Shown in pieces: positions 12,601 to 21,914 of a DNA stretch of 64,000 nt; within the stretch, counting starts at the first letter, position 1, and every line of letters begins with the position of its first letter. The position numbers and the translations under genes were made by a program. The notes under the pieces are model-generated. The model saw only the letters and a program-made list of their open reading frames with translations. It made no database searches and was not told the origin of the DNA. Source of the DNA: Sipunculus nudus. Its lineage: Eukaryota; Annelida; Sipuncula; Golfingiida; Sipunculidae. The stretch covers positions 13,382,839 through 13,446,838 of the forward strand of contig CM049316.1 of assembly GCA_026874595.1 (NCBI GenBank), read 5' to 3'.

Positions 12601-13650
12601 CCTTTATTCTAAAATCCTGTATCCGCCCTGGTAGGGTTCTGCATGCATAACAACATCAGTAACTTAGTGGAATTGTTGATGTTTCCGTTCTGTTACCATG
12701 TTTCCACTTAGTAACTGTCACTAAATTGGGATACTTCTGTAAATGGTGATATAAAGTTAATATTCTGAGAATGTTCATATGTAAAAATAAGGTCTTTATT
12801 ATAGAAAATAAATTCAAAATTTTATTTTTAACATTTCAAAGTAATTTTGTTGATAACAAAACATATTTTTATCTCAGAAAATCAAATAAATACTTAAAAG
12901 CATCATATTTCTATATATAAGATATATTCTTATGACACTAAGATGTAATTTCAGACAAAGGAACTCCTGCCTTTTCTGTTAAAAAAAAGTTCACGTGTGA
13001 GCGGGCTTTTCTTACTTGCATCAGGCAGGTTTTCTCGTCGTAACCTAGTGGACATGATTTTATGTTCTTTCCATATCAAAGTATCAATAAGTCTATTTAG
13101 CATTGTAAAACATCCTATCCTGTTCATAAATACTTTATTATTATAGTAAAGTACACCAAAGCTTAAAAGGGGATCGTTCATTTCTTATAAAAATTTGCTA
13201 TTCTAAAATGTATAATTTGTCCAGAATGACCCAAACATGTATAATTATACGCGTAATATAAGTATATTAATGTAGGTAAGGCCTGATAAAAAAATGCCAT
13301 GCCATGTGGTTCTTTAAAAAAAAGTGGATTTAATGATTTGCCAATTGATGAAAGGGAAAAATCAGTATTACTGGTATACTAGTAATTGTTCGGATAGCTA
13401 TAATCATGACTGACCGTGTTTAGATCGTATATTAAATTCACTAATAACCCAATGTCATGTGATCATAATTTTAAATGAAGGCAAACCAGGCGTATATCAA
13501 CATCTTAATAATTTACATATTTAAAGAGCATATCGTGAATGGATGCAGTTTAGAATAGGAAATAAAAAAAAAAGGCTGAGTTCAAGAATGGCTGGCGCTA
13601 ACTATCCAGCTGTAGGCCTACTTACGTGTATTGTGTGACCCGTCCCCCAT
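185..13650 (-). CDS. Phosphoethanolamine N-methyltransferase, 5' half of gene (partial)
   Basis: Coding exons, in gene order, are 13626-13650, 6372-6552, 2200-2355 and 185-321, all on the minus strand; splice phases agree at each junction (1+2, 2+1, 2+1). Together they give about 166 residues of a class I SAM-dependent methyltransferase. Visible landmarks are the N-terminal RHYWEAH and MMLDSRAD blocks typical of plant, nematode and fish PMTs, motif I ELGSGIGRFSGHLA, the EFMEVF block after strand 2, FRLGDATE, and the diagnostic [15 protein letters not shown] followed by [11 protein letters not shown]. The family methylates phosphoethanolamine stepwise to phosphocholine in the cytosol, feeding phosphatidylcholine synthesis. 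Only the first methyltransferase domain is present; the remainder lies left of position 1. The identification is firm; whether the full protein has one or two domains cannot be seen. No gene symbol is assigned because naming varies between phyla. Confidence 0.9.
903..2146 (+). repeat. Non-coding repeat element, family A (hairpin end at right)
   Basis: This lies in methyltransferase intron 3. Its left end carries TGACGCTCAGCTGACT (near 925). Its right end is an imperfect hairpin CTCAGATGACT..AGTCAGCTGAG (2113-2140), preceded by a degenerate GGACAGAC/ACGG array (about 2050-2100). The body has several diverged copies of a unit containing 'agattctaggtct' and 'ggtcacagtgacctaa'. It codes for nothing recognisable. 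Relatives in the opposite orientation are at 16200-16760 and 25058-26030. The ACGG array beside a terminal hairpin recalls bivalve pearl/HINE (non-autonomous Helitron-like) elements; this placement is inference. Boundaries are approximate. Confidence 0.6.
2200..2355 (-). CDS. Methyltransferase gene, exon 3
   Basis: This 156-bp exon lies between acceptor TTTACAG and donor GTAACT. Its first base completes the Gly of motif I, then [20 protein letters not shown] follows. It continues with [22 protein letters not shown] and SLPPN and ends in a split Ser codon (AG|T). Most PMTs have VDFMENF or similar where this protein has NEFMEVF, so the acidic residue that contacts the SAM ribose appears to be Glu rather than Asp. 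Confidence 0.92.
2600..2830. repeat. Degenerate 'GGCGGATCC'-type repeat with poly-G/C tracts
   Basis: A G-run near 2614 and a C-run near 2760 bracket sequence ('tgacaaagc..aaaggtcccctggtct') that recurs at 7208-7390 and, inverted, at about 20150-20345. The 7208 copy opens with CAGGGGCGGATCCAGG. These look like diverged copies of one DNA-transposon-derived repeat. No coding capacity is seen. Confidence 0.45.
2859..2989. repeat. Two (TA)n microsatellites
   Basis: (AT)n tracts at 2859-2907 and about 2959-2988, the second followed by (GT)n. They are simple-sequence repeats inside methyltransferase intron 2. Confidence 0.95.
3000..4340. other. Intron 2 interior, no feature recognised
   Basis: There are no exons or recognisable repeats here apart from a short (TTAA)n run near 3695. 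Both strands have short open frames near 3812-4021, but they match nothing I recognise and lie inside the methyltransferase intron. Confidence 0.5.
4360..4725 (+). repeat. AT-tract / poly-G repeat ending in TATTGACGCC
   Basis: This has an (AT)n tract (4362-4408), about 220 bp of unique body containing 'aatggaatcaa' and 'atatatttc', a long poly-G tract (4671-4689) and the terminus TATTGACGCCGC. The same order recurs at 19320-19892, and reversed at 14068-14398 starting CAGGGGCGTCAATT. This three-copy family has no coding capacity. Confidence 0.55.
5609..5683. repeat. (TA)n microsatellite
   Basis: Uninterrupted (TA)n of about 75 bp in methyltransferase intron 2. Confidence 0.97.
6372..6552 (-). 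CDS. Methyltransferase gene, exon 2 (motif I)
   Basis: This 181-bp exon has acceptor TTTTAG at 6553-6558 and donor GTGAGT at 6371 downwards. It is open throughout, with 59 complete codons. It encodes [32 protein letters not shown] and ends in VELGSGI, the glycine-rich SAM-binding motif I, with a split Gly codon (GG|C). It enters in phase 1 and leaves in phase 2, compatible with the exons at 13626-13650 and 2200-2355. Confidence 0.9.
7208..7395 (+). repeat. CAGGGGCGGATCCAGG-ended repeat with poly-G
   Basis: It begins CAGGGGCGGATCCAGG and contains 'agttcccctggtctgg', a G-run at about 7310-7327 and 'attggtctcagaccctt'. It is related to the copies near 2600-2830 and 20150-20345. No target-site duplication was found. 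Confidence 0.5.
7950..8970. repeat. Imperfect repeats with CCCGGGAA inverted segments and a (TA)n tract
   Basis: A block resembling 'cacatc.t.acactgtttg' followed by 'accattcc' occurs near 7960, 8605 and 8925. Between copies lie many TTCCCGGGAA-like palindromic segments (8270, 8430, 8740, with related sequence near 9250-9400). A (TA)n tract occupies 8038-8077. The arrangement suggests an old array of a palindrome-rich element. Both strands are open for short distances, but no protein is recognisable. Confidence 0.5.
8308..8352. repeat. Perfect 16-bp-stem hairpin
   Basis: ATTCTCGCGTTTCCCC (8308-8323) is exactly reverse-complementary to GGGGAAACGCGAGAAT (8337-8352), with a 13-base loop. It sits inside the CCCGGGAA repeat block. 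Confidence 0.9.
9604..9712. repeat. Compound (TA)n-(TTA)n microsatellite
   Basis: (TA)n with small interruptions runs into (TTA)n near 9684-9711. Confidence 0.95.
9720..12140. other. Methyltransferase intron 1 interior, no gene recognised
   Basis: This is AT-rich sequence with scattered short frames on both strands, none resembling a known family. A CAGGGGCGGATCC repeat terminus occurs at about 10450. No splice-bounded open exon stands out. Confidence 0.4.
12165..12860 (+). repeat. Two direct copies of a roughly 360-bp repeat
   Basis: About 310 bp from 12165 recur diverged from about 12530. Both contain 'ggcctatattttcagaatgt', a C-rich 'tccccctcctgc' stretch, 'atcctgtatccgcc' and 'gggttctgcatgcat'. 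Divergence is considerable, so the duplication is old. The 'tgtatccgcc' segment resembles the ends of several repeats in the window. Confidence 0.6.
13626..13650 (-). CDS. Methyltransferase gene, predicted first coding exon
   Basis: Read on the minus strand, an ATG at 13650 in a good Kozak setting (ACCATGG) opens eight codons, MGDGSHNT, plus one base, and is followed at once by a consensus donor GTAAGT. The left-over base joins the first two bases of the 6372-6552 exon to make His, giving [16 protein letters not shown], a plausible PMT N-terminus. The sequence is GC-rich relative to its AT-rich surroundings. Transcript evidence is lacking, and the 7-kb intron this implies is inferred from phase and position alone. 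The 5' UTR would extend above 13650. Confidence 0.5.
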
Positions 13651-14067
13651 GGTTGGTTTCCAAGTGGTCGCAGCTCCGGGCCTGTTTAACAGAATTCAGG
13701 TGTTTATATATGTAGCTCATGTAAGTGATAAAGAGAAACTTGTCGATCAACTCAATACATTAATCTGGAGACCAGGGTGAAAAAAGACCCTATACAGGAG
13801 GAGGATACTGACCAAAGTTTATTGCAGGAATGTACCCGTGAAGTGCAATGTTGGAAGGGCGAGAGAATGGAAGAGCAATGATCAAACCTTGTACCCCTTA
13901 AAGGATACCAAACCGAACACGTCATAAAGAGAAGTTATCTGAATGACTTCTGCTATATATAACTAGTACGTAGTACTCTAGGATCAATGTATTTCATATG
14001 AGTAAGAACAAACTTGCAATCTAGATTTTATTTTTTTTTCTACATTTGTCGTAACAATATATTCCTG

Positions 14068-14340
14068 CAGGGGCGTCAATTTACTAGCAAAGGGGGGGGG
14101 GGGGGGGGGGGGGTTGTCAATTTAATTATCCCCCTGATATTCAGAGATAATATTTACAAATTGGAAATGAAATGTATATTAATAATTAAAATTACAATGT
14201 ATAGACATAAGTTCAATTTCAAAGTTTACTATGAAAAATTATATATAAAAAAACTGGTTTGGAATTATCATATTCTGGAAGCAATGAAACAACTGATTCC
14301 TTTTACTTAATTGTATATTTGAATTGTGTCACACATACTG

Positions 14341-14398
<58 letters not shown>
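14068..14398 (-). repeat. CAGGGGCGTCAATT-ended repeat with poly-G and (AT)n
   Basis: It starts at CAGGGGCGTCAATT, has a 22-base G-run (about 14092-14113), an AT-rich body, and ends in (AT)n (14344-14398). It is an inverted relative of the 4360 and 19320 copies. Confidence 0.55.
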
Positions 14399-14402
<4 letters not shown>

Positions 14403-14894
14403 TTATAGAAAAAGTTGTACCAATTTTGATTACTCTCCAACGCAGTTGTCAAAATAAAGGAGAGGGGGTTTCATATCGCCTCAACGCCGAAGCGAAACGA
14501 AGGGTACCCAATTATGGTGTTGACACTTTATTTGTGGAAAATTTAGCTTTTAGGGGTGGGGGTATTAAACGTGCATTGTTCTGTATACCAGATTTCATTA
14601 GGCAAAAAATCACATAGCAGTCCATGATCGATATTCCTGTCAAATTGTATCCTAAAGGCTGCGACCGGTCCTGGGTTGTTAGGTAACAGACATTATTTCA
14701 TGTATGCGTTCGCATCAAATTGTCACATTTGCGATTGACAAAATTTGAAAGACATCATCTTGACCATGCTGACAATAAATACTCATTTTATTTCCCTTTT
14801 CTGAGGAATTGTTTGGAAATATTAATACATAATGACTTATGTCTGTAAATGATACTGTGTCTACACAATAAAAATCTTTATGTGCTAAAATAAA

Positions 14895-15235
14895 TTATGT
14901 ATAAAAATTTTGTTTACTGAATGTAACCGGATATAGATCTCCAGTGCACATTTCAGGCTCTGCAACGCTAAAGGCACCATTTTGCACTCGAAATGACTTT
15001 GTGAAAGGGACATTCAATAAATATTGGTCAACAGAACGCAGTGCGCTGCATAGATTGTATGGGTATATATATTCAAGGTCCACAATCACATCGCTAGTTC
15101 TTTTTCGAGTGGTATCTGACAGTCGACGTGCACGTGCGCCCACCGGAAAAGTTCAACACCTGCCAAAAATGTGGTCTTGAGAAGATTCAAAGGTTATCAA
15201 TCTTTCATTGTACCACCACGTGAGGGCATCATTGT
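14895..15235. other. Stretch open on both strands, unassigned
   Basis: Frames of 78-82 codons are open on both strands at 14895-15180, and base composition is less AT-rich than around it. I do not recognise either product. It lies upstream of the methyltransferase start, so an unrecognised exon or an old repeat are both possible. Confidence 0.2.
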
Positions 15236-15256
15236 TAGAAGGACCAATTAAAGTGC

Positions 15257-15427
15257 AGCGCTGATAAGTGGCGTGGTGAGCATAACGTAAAAACCTCCAC
15301 GCTGGCAGTAATGAGCGCTGATAAGTGGCGCGGTGAACGTAACGTAAAAAGCTCCACGCTGGCAGTAATGAGCGCTGATAAGTGGCGTGGTGAATGTAAC
15401 GTAAAAAGCTCCACGTTTGCAGTAATG
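15257..15427. repeat. 57-bp minisatellite, three units
   Basis: Three tandem units start at 15257, 15314 and 15371, each opening AGCGCTGATAAGTGGCG and ending GGCAGTAATG, differing by a few bases. Because 57 is a multiple of three, the unit is an open 19-codon repeat in some frames (for example MSADKWRGE.. on the plus strand). No protein family is recognised. Confidence 0.92.
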
Positions 15428-15599
15428 AGAAAAAAGGTGCACAAAAGTTGCATGTGGACGTTGGCCGATGTTGTGTGGTACATCAAATCCTTTTGGGTAC
15501 CTTTAACTTATTGTGCAGTACGGGAAATATATCGTTTTATACTTGTCTGATATTACGTGAGTGATGCAGGGTCAACGTACTTTACAAGGATCTTGCTTT

Positions 15600-15620
15600 T
15601 GGGGGGGGGGGGGGGGGGGG
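15600..15620. repeat. Poly-G tract
   Basis: An uninterrupted G-run of about 20 bases. Similar runs or C-runs occur at 2614, 4671, 7310, 14092, 17389, 18624, 19608, 20332 and 41070. Such tracts often vary in length between assemblies. Confidence 0.95.
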
Positions 15621-15679
15621 TCCTGTTCCACTGATTCGTGAATCTAGCGGTATATAATTAATTACAGCATCCGACCTGT

Positions 15680-15730
15680 GATATCCGGGTTTAGTGTGTA
15701 GGCAAAATGGCAGCCTCCATTAGCGTTTTC
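15680..15730. repeat. Short dispersed repeat containing GCAAAATGGCAGCC
   Basis: 'atccgggttt' followed by 'gcaaaatggcagcc' matches 6856-6898 ('atccggatttt..gcaaaatggcagcc'). AAAATGGCAGCC resembles a YY1-type initiator site, so a promoter remnant is an alternative to a dispersed repeat. It is not placed with either known gene. Confidence 0.35.
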
Positions 15731-16199
15731 GAGAAAGTAGACCGGAGTAAAAACCTGGCGGGGATCTATTAGGGCACGGGGATGGGACACGAAAGTACAC
15801 CAATACTTTGATAAAAAGGGACGTCTATCGGCAAAGTTCAGAGCGGAATAACTCATTTTAACCTCATCCGAACCCTCAAATCTTTGTAGGATATACCTAC
15901 AGACATGCACCTTGGAGTGTATGACCACAGGTGTTGGTCTGTGCGTTTATCTCTAGGTTTACCTTTGTATGATGTGAATGTTTTATCGCAGTGGACCTGA
16001 TCAGATGTTCTTTAGTCTTATAATATATCGGTAATAGTATATTATCGGTAATACACCAATGACACCATCGTTATACCATTATTACGTTATTTGCATAAGT
16101 TATAGTACGCTATCCATAAAAAGTAGCTGTTAATAATTAATAACAGTTGTACTTGACAAAACAATATATGGGAACGCATGGAAATCCACAAAATCTTTA

Positions 16200-16760
16200 C
16201 ATTTAATTAGGTCTCTGTTACCTATATCCTCCAAGCTGACGGGCTCGAAAGTACCCCCCAAAATAAAGAAAAAATTGACACAAAAGCTTGTGGTGTTTCA
16301 TCAGTTCTTGCAGACTGGTGGCGCCACCCGATTTTTTTATATTTATAGACTTTTTTCTATATTTTCGAAACCTCAAAAGATGCGGTCGTCTGTAAAAAGG
16401 GCACATATCATAACCGCTGTACCTAGAATCTTCTAACCTGACATCCAGGGAGGTTTATGAAACGTCTTCTTTGAAATATGAAATTAGGTCCCTGTTACCC
16501 ATATTCTCCAAGCTAAGGGGCTTATAAACACCCCTTAGAATAATTGAAAGTTTGATACCAACGCAGAACAAATCATAACCATTGGACCTAGAAAATTCTT
16601 ACTTGATATCCTGAGAGTTCCTCAAATTTCTTCGAAGAAACCTAAAATAAGGTCACTTTGACCTGTATTCTCTTAGTTACAGCTAGGCCATATTTGAGCA
16701 CCCTAAAAAAAGCAAAATTCACACTAAATAGTACTTGGTTGAAAAAGTAGGTATGAAAAG
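16200..16760 (-). repeat. Family A repeat fragment, no termini
   Basis: Internal family A units are recognisable: 'tctctgttacc.atat', 'tggtggcgccaccc' at about 16316 and 'cctagaatcttct'. The orientation is as in 25058-26030. Neither the hairpin end nor the tetranucleotide array is present. Confidence 0.65.
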
Positions 16761-16859
16761 TAGCTTAAGATTGAGGTTAAAATAATTACCAAAAGAGCAG
16801 GAAATGTATAGGGCAGTTTCTGTTCCCCATGCAGAGTTGTTAATGTTTTGAGCTATAAT

Positions 16860-19310
16860 GATGAGGGAATCGAGTCCGGACTTGGACTTGAGTTTCTTGG
16901 ACTCGGACTCGGATAGTGTCGCCTCGACTACATCACTGATTTTAGCTTCAATGTATAACTCGTGGGATGGAGGTTGGCGATGGGGGTTTAGGACAGGTGT
17001 ACACTTCTCACGTCGTGTAAGTTCACTAATTCAGCCATAAAGAAAATTCCCTGGCCTTAACTTTGTTGCATATAAATCCTTTGATATATATTTCTCCAGC
17101 AAGTAATTATTTACATTTTGCATCCGTCGCCGGTTTTCGTTGAAAATGCAAATTTACTCACAGGGGCGCCATCTATAGGCATATGACATTACTTCTCATA
17201 TTATATAGCTTTTTTTAGCTTACATACTCTCTCATCGCATTCCCGAGCAATATATAAAGTCGTAGTGACATTCTTTCAGGTTTTGTTGGAAAACGTATCC
17301 ACAACAAACCACAATTTGAATGTGTTTGCACGACGGAGTCCGGTTGGTTGCTGTAGCCATACAATGTAAAAGGTGAGTGTACTGTGCCCCCCCCCCCCCT
17401 AAAAATGCTGGATCCACGCCCGTAATCAGCTGAATAAATAACGGATAGGCCAAGCTGTCAACATTGATACATGTACAAGCATCGCATAATCATCTTACCA
17501 TTCATTGTGTTGCAGCAGTTACAGTCTAACCTCGTCTTCATCATTGCTATAGTGACAACGACCCGCGTCTCCAACGGCTTTAATTATAAGGGCGCCACGT
17601 TATATATTGATCAAGTATTTTTCCATCATGTTAGTTGTGCATCATTGTTACCAGAGCACAACGAAGCAAAAATATAGTCCCTGCGTAAGGTCAAGGAGGA
17701 ATTCACTTTGTTAGGAAATAGTTAGGAAAGTCACTGATGCGAGTAGATTTGGGCAACAACTGTTCGCGCAGGCTGTTAAACAAGGGCCCAAGGACCCATT
17801 GAATGATTATACCTGTGAATAATGCCTGTGTGGAAGAAGGCATTTCATACAGGAAACTTAACTTAATTATTAATTTCAGCTTCAACTATTGTCGGGAGTT
17901 CTTACACGGGATTAAAGAGCTCTATATATATAGTCATGTATTTAGCAGCTGCAAAACCTTCCTTATATATTCCTTCCATTTACAAAGTTGTCTGCATTGA
18001 TGCTCCACAAATGGCTCAACAAATTTTGACGACCGGTATATATCTGATGATAATGCAACAAGCTTTCGCTTTAATAAAAAAAATTACAGGTGCCTGTATA
18101 CAATAAATGCTTGAACACACCTTGATTATACGGTTTGTACTTAAAGTGCTGAAAATTGGACACAAAATCTTGTATAATTGTAAAAAAAACCTGCTTTTTT
18201 ACCAAGATTAACATATATGTACAGAATAGTGTGCAATTCCATTTAAAAGGAATAGGCACAAATCTAGGCCAACCAATCATTATGTCTGCCACAGTTCTAA
18301 GATATACAAGCCTCCGCCATGTTTAGAGGTTCCCTGTTGTGGGGTGCTCCGAAAACCGTGTTTGCATTCACTTATTCGGCCCATATTCCTAGGTTCCTCG
18401 CGTCTAAGTGACTGTACATTTGTGAATATTCATGATGAAGTTCCTGAATCCGGATAATGTCCAGGTCGACACCCGAGTCTAATTCTTTATTGGCCAATTC
18501 CTAACTTTGTAAAATTATTATATGTACTGTCGGACTAATATCATACTTGGTTCTATAAAATAATAAAGTGAGATTCCTATCTACTCTCTTACTTGTACAA
18601 AAATTAAGTATTGCTCACCGTGCCCCCCCCCCCCCCCCCCCCCCCGCCGTGATCATCTTTATGTCGCTGATGTTTTCTGTCTTTTCCCAATTCCAGTATT
18701 TATACTTTATTTTCGAATGAAATTAAATAATTCAAATTGTAAAGCCCTTGCTGATTTGGTTTGTACATGTGTGTACGTTTTATTTTTGCAAGCATTTTCG
18801 TTCTGTGGCTCCAAATACATATAGGCCTATGCTATGCGCAGTGCACCTCACAATCATCCAACCACATGGGGTTTTATTGCATCAGAAATGATACAGGCCA
18901 ATATAATACATGTACTATACTATAGTGTACCTGCATAAATTTAATCACCTAAACATGGGCAATATCCGATAACAGGGTTTAATTTAATCTACCACCACTT
19001 GCTATAGTTAAAAATGAAAGAAAATACCGGCCTTATATCTGAGAACGCGGGTTCCTTGTTTCCTTTGCTTCACATGTATCAGACCGTGATAAATCGATAT
19101 GTTGAGACATCTGTGTCACGACGCACCTGGTTGACCCTCTTTTTTCCTCGAATCGTCTGACCCATTCAGACGGCACGTGCGGTGTCATTCAAGCTCACCT
19201 GTGGTCATGGATAGATATACAGGACAAGGTCACGGTGACATCATCGGCCATGTTGTCATTTTCAATGACGCTGTTGAAAATATATTGCATCGAAACAATT
19301 AATTTAAAGA
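16860..19310. other. Intergenic stretch, no gene recognised
   Basis: Only short frames, a C-run with 'ctggatccacgcccg' near 17389-17420 and a long C-run at 18624-18645 are seen. A frame at 16858-17040 encoding SPDLDLSFLDSDSDS is low complexity and not taken as a gene. Confidence 0.4.
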
Positions 19311-19318
19311 AATTTAAT

Positions 19319-19321
19319 TTA

Positions 19322-19376
<55 letters not shown>

Positions 19377-19382
19377 GTATAT

Positions 19383-19446
<64 letters not shown>

Positions 19447-19895
19447 ATATATATATATACATTGGCGGTACAGGCCCTATTGTAAGTACGAATTTTTAAG
19501 GGGTTGTTAGGTGAGGGGGTAGTCTATTAGGCCTACAGTTCTGTACAGGAGAATATATACATTGAGGTATAATTGTACTCCTTATGCTTTTCCATAATAT
19601 TAATTGGTGGGGGGGGGGGTTAAAATAAGGTATTATGTTTCTAAAATATATGTTAATTCTATACCAAGTTTAGATCGATGTATAATATTTCATAATAAAC
19701 TCAGAAATGGAACCAATATCTATAATTGAAATTTTTAATATATTTCTTTCTAATATATAAATATAATTTCCTGAATATCAGGTTGAGGGGGGGGGATGAC
19801 ATTGACCATCGCCCCTCCCCCCTTGCTAAAACGTGTGTGTGTTGTGGGGGGGGGGGATATATTACACTCCCCTGTATTGACGCCCCTGATTTTTT
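19319..19895 (+). repeat. AT-tract / poly-G repeat ending TATTGACGCCCCTG
   Basis: A long compound (TA)n (19319-19460) is followed by a G-run at 19608. The body ('aactcagaaatggaacca', 'atatatttc') matches the 4360 element. It closes with C/G runs and the terminus TATTGACGCCCCTGA at about 19872-19888. Confidence 0.6.
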
Positions 19896-20149
19896 TTAGA
19901 TTATATTTGTAGATACTGTCCAGACCCATTAAATTCCCAGATCTATAGAATAATTTCACATGCATGCCTGTCAGTTGACAAGACTGGACGTATTTTAGAT
20001 AGACCGGTAAATTGGGGAAAAAATGTTCGCTCTGTCCATATTTTCGACCCTGAGAGCAATTTATTTATTGTTTTAGCTGGACCTTATAAAATAAAATAAA
20101 ATATATATCCGGATATATATGTTCAGGGGCCCTCTACATGTGCTCTGTA

Positions 20150-20350
20150 CAAAAGCGGATCCAGGGGAGGGGTCCAGGACCCCCTACTTTTTCAGCCACC
20201 GCAACCTATATATAGCCTTCATAAAGGGATCTGACCAATTTTTTTTGTGTGGCTTTGACCCCTCTTTTCTGGACAAAAATTACCATTTCTAGCCCCTATA
20301 TATAGAAACATTCGATTTTTCAAATATCTATCCCCCCCCCCCCCCCCCCA
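20150..20350 (-). repeat. GCGGATCCAGG-type repeat with C-run
   Basis: It opens 'agcggatccaggggagg' and ends in a C-run at 20332-20350, with a body related to the 2600 and 7208 copies. Confidence 0.4.
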
Positions 20351-20724
20351 CCATATGTATTGGTTGATAATTATTGAATGAAAAGTGCATGTGTGTGATA
20401 AACGAAATCAAAGCATGATCAGTTAATCATATTAATAATATCTATAGGCCTATAGTCTAATATTAGCCCTGGCTCCTATGCTCTCTCCCTATACGCTGTT
20501 CTGTATCGTGAGAGGAATTATTACGTGCTCCGCATAATTCGCAGTGACTTTAATAACACCTATAAAGACAACTTTTGGTAAAAAAATTATGAGCAAGATT
20601 TAAATGTTATTTTTTTAAACAAACAATAGTCACGTCGCTCAGCTGAACATTTTAGCAAATGCAAAATATATAAACTGATAACTTGATCAGCTCAGATTTG
20701 TATTCAGCTGGACATAATGATATA

Positions 20725-20760
20725 TATGCTCAGATGACTTATAATCAGCTGAGCTTTTAA
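20725..20760 (+). repeat. Solitary CTCAGATGACTT..CAGCTGAG hairpin terminus
   Basis: This is the same imperfect hairpin that ends family A and B elements, here with little of a recognisable element beside it. Another solo terminus is at 57655-57690. Confidence 0.6.
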
Positions 20761-21419
20761 AAAATTGCACATTGGAGTTTTCAGTACATGCTCAATATTA
20801 TTAACTAAATAAAAGATTCAGTAAATTTGATAAAAAAAATCCGTTTTCAAATCAGGTATACACACTGTTTGATGGATGAGGGAGAAACAATATCATTATG
20901 CTAATTATACCATCTCAACTATAATTTAAAACTGCATTAATATTCATTTTCACACATGTTATAAAAGTAACAAAGCTTTTACTCTTCTGAAAAAAAGGAA
21001 TTTCTCTTATAAGGAACATCCACACTTTTAAAGCAAAACTTCTCTTTGTGGACACAATTAAATGTGCACTTTAATCATTGCTACCCATTGTGATACATTA
21101 CAAAATCCAAAATGTAATGTAGCAAAAGTCTAGAATTGGTATGAATAAGATATATAAAATAAAATATTCATCTAGTTTATGCATCCTTTCCAGGGGGCGG
21201 GGCGAGTGGGGCACCCAAGCTTAGCTGAGTCAACAGATATGTTTGGAGTGAAGCCTGTACATAACATAGGTAAATTGAAGCTGAATTTTACGATCACTGC
21301 AGACCACAGGGCTGGGTTGGCTTGATGTAAACAATACTTGACATGGTGTATGAAAACTTGAATAAAAGCTTTACTTTTTTCACCAATTCCTTCCAAATTG
21401 CAGCTTTTATTAGCTTAAA

Positions 21420-21800
21420 ACCTTATATGTCCATTTTGTTTGGGCCCATAACTCCAAAGATTTACGCAATATTGAACTAATTTCTGACATGCACATAGGA
21501 AATAGATATGAAGGGATTATTATGTCAAATATGAATAGATTAACGACAGCGGTTTTCAAAGTGGGCAGTTTTGAAGTGTAGTTAAAAGTTTAATTGGAAA
21601 ACTGAATTTTTTTCACGAAGGAACGAAGTCGCAGTAACCCGTTTCAGGTTGGCAGGAGAACTGAGGGACATCTAACTTAATGTAGAATTTTGGATTCGCA
21701 GTTTTAACGGTTTAAAACGTGCATGCCCTGTAAACGGATGGACAGCGGACAAAGGATCATCACTAAAGCTCAGATGACTTAGTGTCAGCTGAGCTAAAAG
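21420..21800 (+). repeat. Non-coding repeat element, family B
   Basis: The body starts near 'tgtttgggcccataact'. Later it has 'ggaacgaagtcgcagtaaccc' and a short GGAC-type stretch, and it ends with the hairpin CTCAGATGACTTAGTGTCAGCTGAGCTAAA split around 21767-21797. The best relative in the window is 27450-27866. The body differs from family A, yet the terminus is shared. Confidence 0.65.
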
Positions 21801-21853
21801 CACTATTAGAATCAATAGTTTTATCAATTTAAATTATAATTTGATGAAGATAT

Positions 21854-21856
<3 letters not shown>

Positions 21857-21914
<58 letters not shown>
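21857..21914. repeat. (AT)n tract abutting LINE remnant
   Basis: (AT)n of about 58 bp ends a dozen bases before the reverse transcriptase YADD codons. Confidence 0.95.

Noticed and set aside
15662-15928. 88-codon minus-strand frame as a possible gene
   Set aside because: It overlaps a dispersed repeat also seen at 6856, with no splice sites fitting a neighbouring gene and no recognised domain.
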